Origin: DAOTZS01 sp034434335
Lineage (GTDB): Bacteria; Chloroflexota; Anaerolineae; CG2-30-64-16
Assembly: GCA_034434335.1 (NCBI GenBank)
Contig: DAOTZS010000262.1
Location: 1-6,721, forward strand
Direction of reading: 5' to 3'
DNA length: 6,721 bases
The translations under genes were made by a program, and so were the position numbers. Each line of letters opens with the position of its first letter. The stretch's first letter is position 1. The notes below the pieces were generated by a model. That model was not told the DNA's origin. It did no database searches and saw only the letters and a list, made by a program, of their open reading frames with translations. This document shows, piece by piece, positions 6,299 to 6,721 of this stretch.

Positions 6299-6358
6299 TC
6301 GTAGTAACGACTTCAGTCGTTCGCGACGCGCTGAAAGCGACTGAAGTCGCTACTACGA
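6299..6358. repeat. 60-bp palindromic intergenic repeat with 21-bp arms
   Basis: Bases 6299-6319 and 6338-6358 are reverse complements over 21 bp with one mismatch, around an 18-base loop. On minus-strand RNA the mismatch becomes a G-U pair. Each arm also contains its own small palindrome (CGACTTCAGTCG and CGACTGAAGTCG), so the DNA can fold as one long hairpin or as two short ones. It resembles the REP-like GTAGTAACGACTTCAGTCG repeats I associate with Chloroflexota genomes. It lies upstream of the operon promoter. Confidence 0.75.
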
Positions 6359-6365
6359 GGCCCAC

Positions 6366-6387
6366 ATCATGAGGATATCATGAGGAT
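6366..6387. repeat. 11-bp tandem duplication ATCATGAGGAT
   Basis: Two exact, adjacent copies of ATCATGAGGAT directly beside the large palindromic repeat. No function is evident. Confidence 0.8.
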
Positions 6388-6469
6388 GGTGGCTGGGGAC
6401 TGGGACGTGACGACCCGGAGAGTGGCTGGCCCACAGCCTGGGGGGTGCTGGCCCTGACCCCGAAAAGCG

Positions 6470-6514
6470 CTGGGCACGGTCGGGAGACCGTGCCCAGGCT
6501 GGGGAGCCCGACCG
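6470..6514. repeat. Perfect 12-bp hairpin with an overlapping alternative stem
   Basis: CTGGGCACGGTC (6470-6481) pairs perfectly with GACCGTGCCCAG (6486-6497) around the loop GGGA. Part of the left arm, CGGTCGGG (6477-6484), is also an exact reverse complement of CCCGACCG (6507-6514), so two stems exclude each other. No T tract follows on either strand. It could be a REP-type element or the end of a neighbouring transcript. Confidence 0.7.
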
Positions 6515-6652
6515 AAGCGTTGCTCTCTCCACAGACTCAGTTATCGCTGCGGGTGTCGACTCTTGCACTATCAACGTAGCATGCTCATCGGCCGGCCTGC
6601 AGTAGAAGTGCTGCCGGGGAGTTCTATCCGCCGCGGCTGAGCACCCACCTTC

Positions 6653-6721
6653 CTATTCCACAAACGCGATCCGATCATCACATCTCACCCCGCAGCGCGC
6701 GATCTGGCCGGCGGGCAGCTC
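6653..6721 (-). CDS. Possible C-terminal tail of a gene entering from the right
   Basis: Reading leftwards from the window edge, one minus-strand frame is open for 22 codons and ends in TAG at 6655-6653; the other two frames stop sooner. The first dozen codons have GC-rich third positions like the genes here. The stretch is too short to identify and may be chance. Confidence 0.25.
   Translation of the reverse strand, partial: ELPAGQIARCGVRCDDRIAFVE

Larger units (their letters stand above)
6359..6721. other. Gene-poor intergenic stretch
   Basis: I see no convincing gene in these 363 bases apart from a possible gene tail at the far right. Open frames here are short, lack family resemblance and do not have good starts. 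The stretch holds an 11-bp tandem duplication and a strong hairpin, listed separately. Confidence 0.6.

Noticed and set aside
6380..6457. Plus-strand 26-codon frame with GAGG upstream, followed by alternative hairpins, like a leader peptide with attenuator
   Set aside because: There is no run of regulatory codons, no T tract, and no plus-strand gene follows within the window; the start lies in an 11-bp duplication.
6353..6574. 73-codon minus-strand open frame
   Set aside because: It crosses the 12-bp hairpin and part of the palindromic repeat and has low-complexity Ser/Pro/Arg content without a domain.

Overview
The window is GC-rich bacterial DNA in which every gene I can support lies on the minus strand. 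High GC, a secreted alpha/beta hydrolase, a GT-C glycosyltransferase, a radical SAM protein with an HpnA-like epimerase half, and scattered palindromic repeats suggest a Chloroflexota (Chloroflexi) genome. That placement is an impression from style, because no marker gene is present.

Reading in the direction of transcription (right to left): 6721-6111 is almost gene-free. It holds a possible 22-codon gene tail at the edge, two strong inverted repeats and an extended -10 promoter candidate. Next comes a tight three-gene operon: an integral-membrane GT39-type glycosyltransferase (6110-4476), a radical SAM protein fused to an extended SDR epimerase (4448-2034), and a hexapeptide-repeat acyltransferase (2047-1388) whose start overlaps the preceding gene by 14 bp. 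The set of enzymes (lipid-linked sugar transfer, radical chemistry plus sugar or alcohol redox, O-acylation) suggests modification of a cell-surface glycolipid or glycan. The HpnA similarity raises a hopanoid-type lipid as one option. A long hairpin follows the last stop codon.

A second unit then starts. A good sigma-70-like promoter (TTGTCC, 17 bp, TATAAT; 1312-1284) points towards a secreted alpha/beta hydrolase (971 to beyond base 1). Between them sits a 190-bp non-autonomous mobile element (1000-1189) with perfect 12-bp terminal inverted repeats beginning GTAA and a perfect 8-bp target duplication, the signature of the IS66 family. On the strand of the hydrolase gene it carries two terminator-like hairpins followed by T tracts. 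The hydrolase also has Gly where the catalytic Ser is expected (GFGMGG), although the Asp and His of the triad remain. Together these suggest a hydrolase that has lost its usual activity and may be poorly transcribed.

The strongest points for a second look are the IS66-type MITE and its position, the missing nucleophile, the radical SAM-SDR fusion, and a 21-bp in-frame tandem repeat inserted in the N-terminal domain of that fusion. I saw no CRISPR array, tRNA, rRNA or phage genes.
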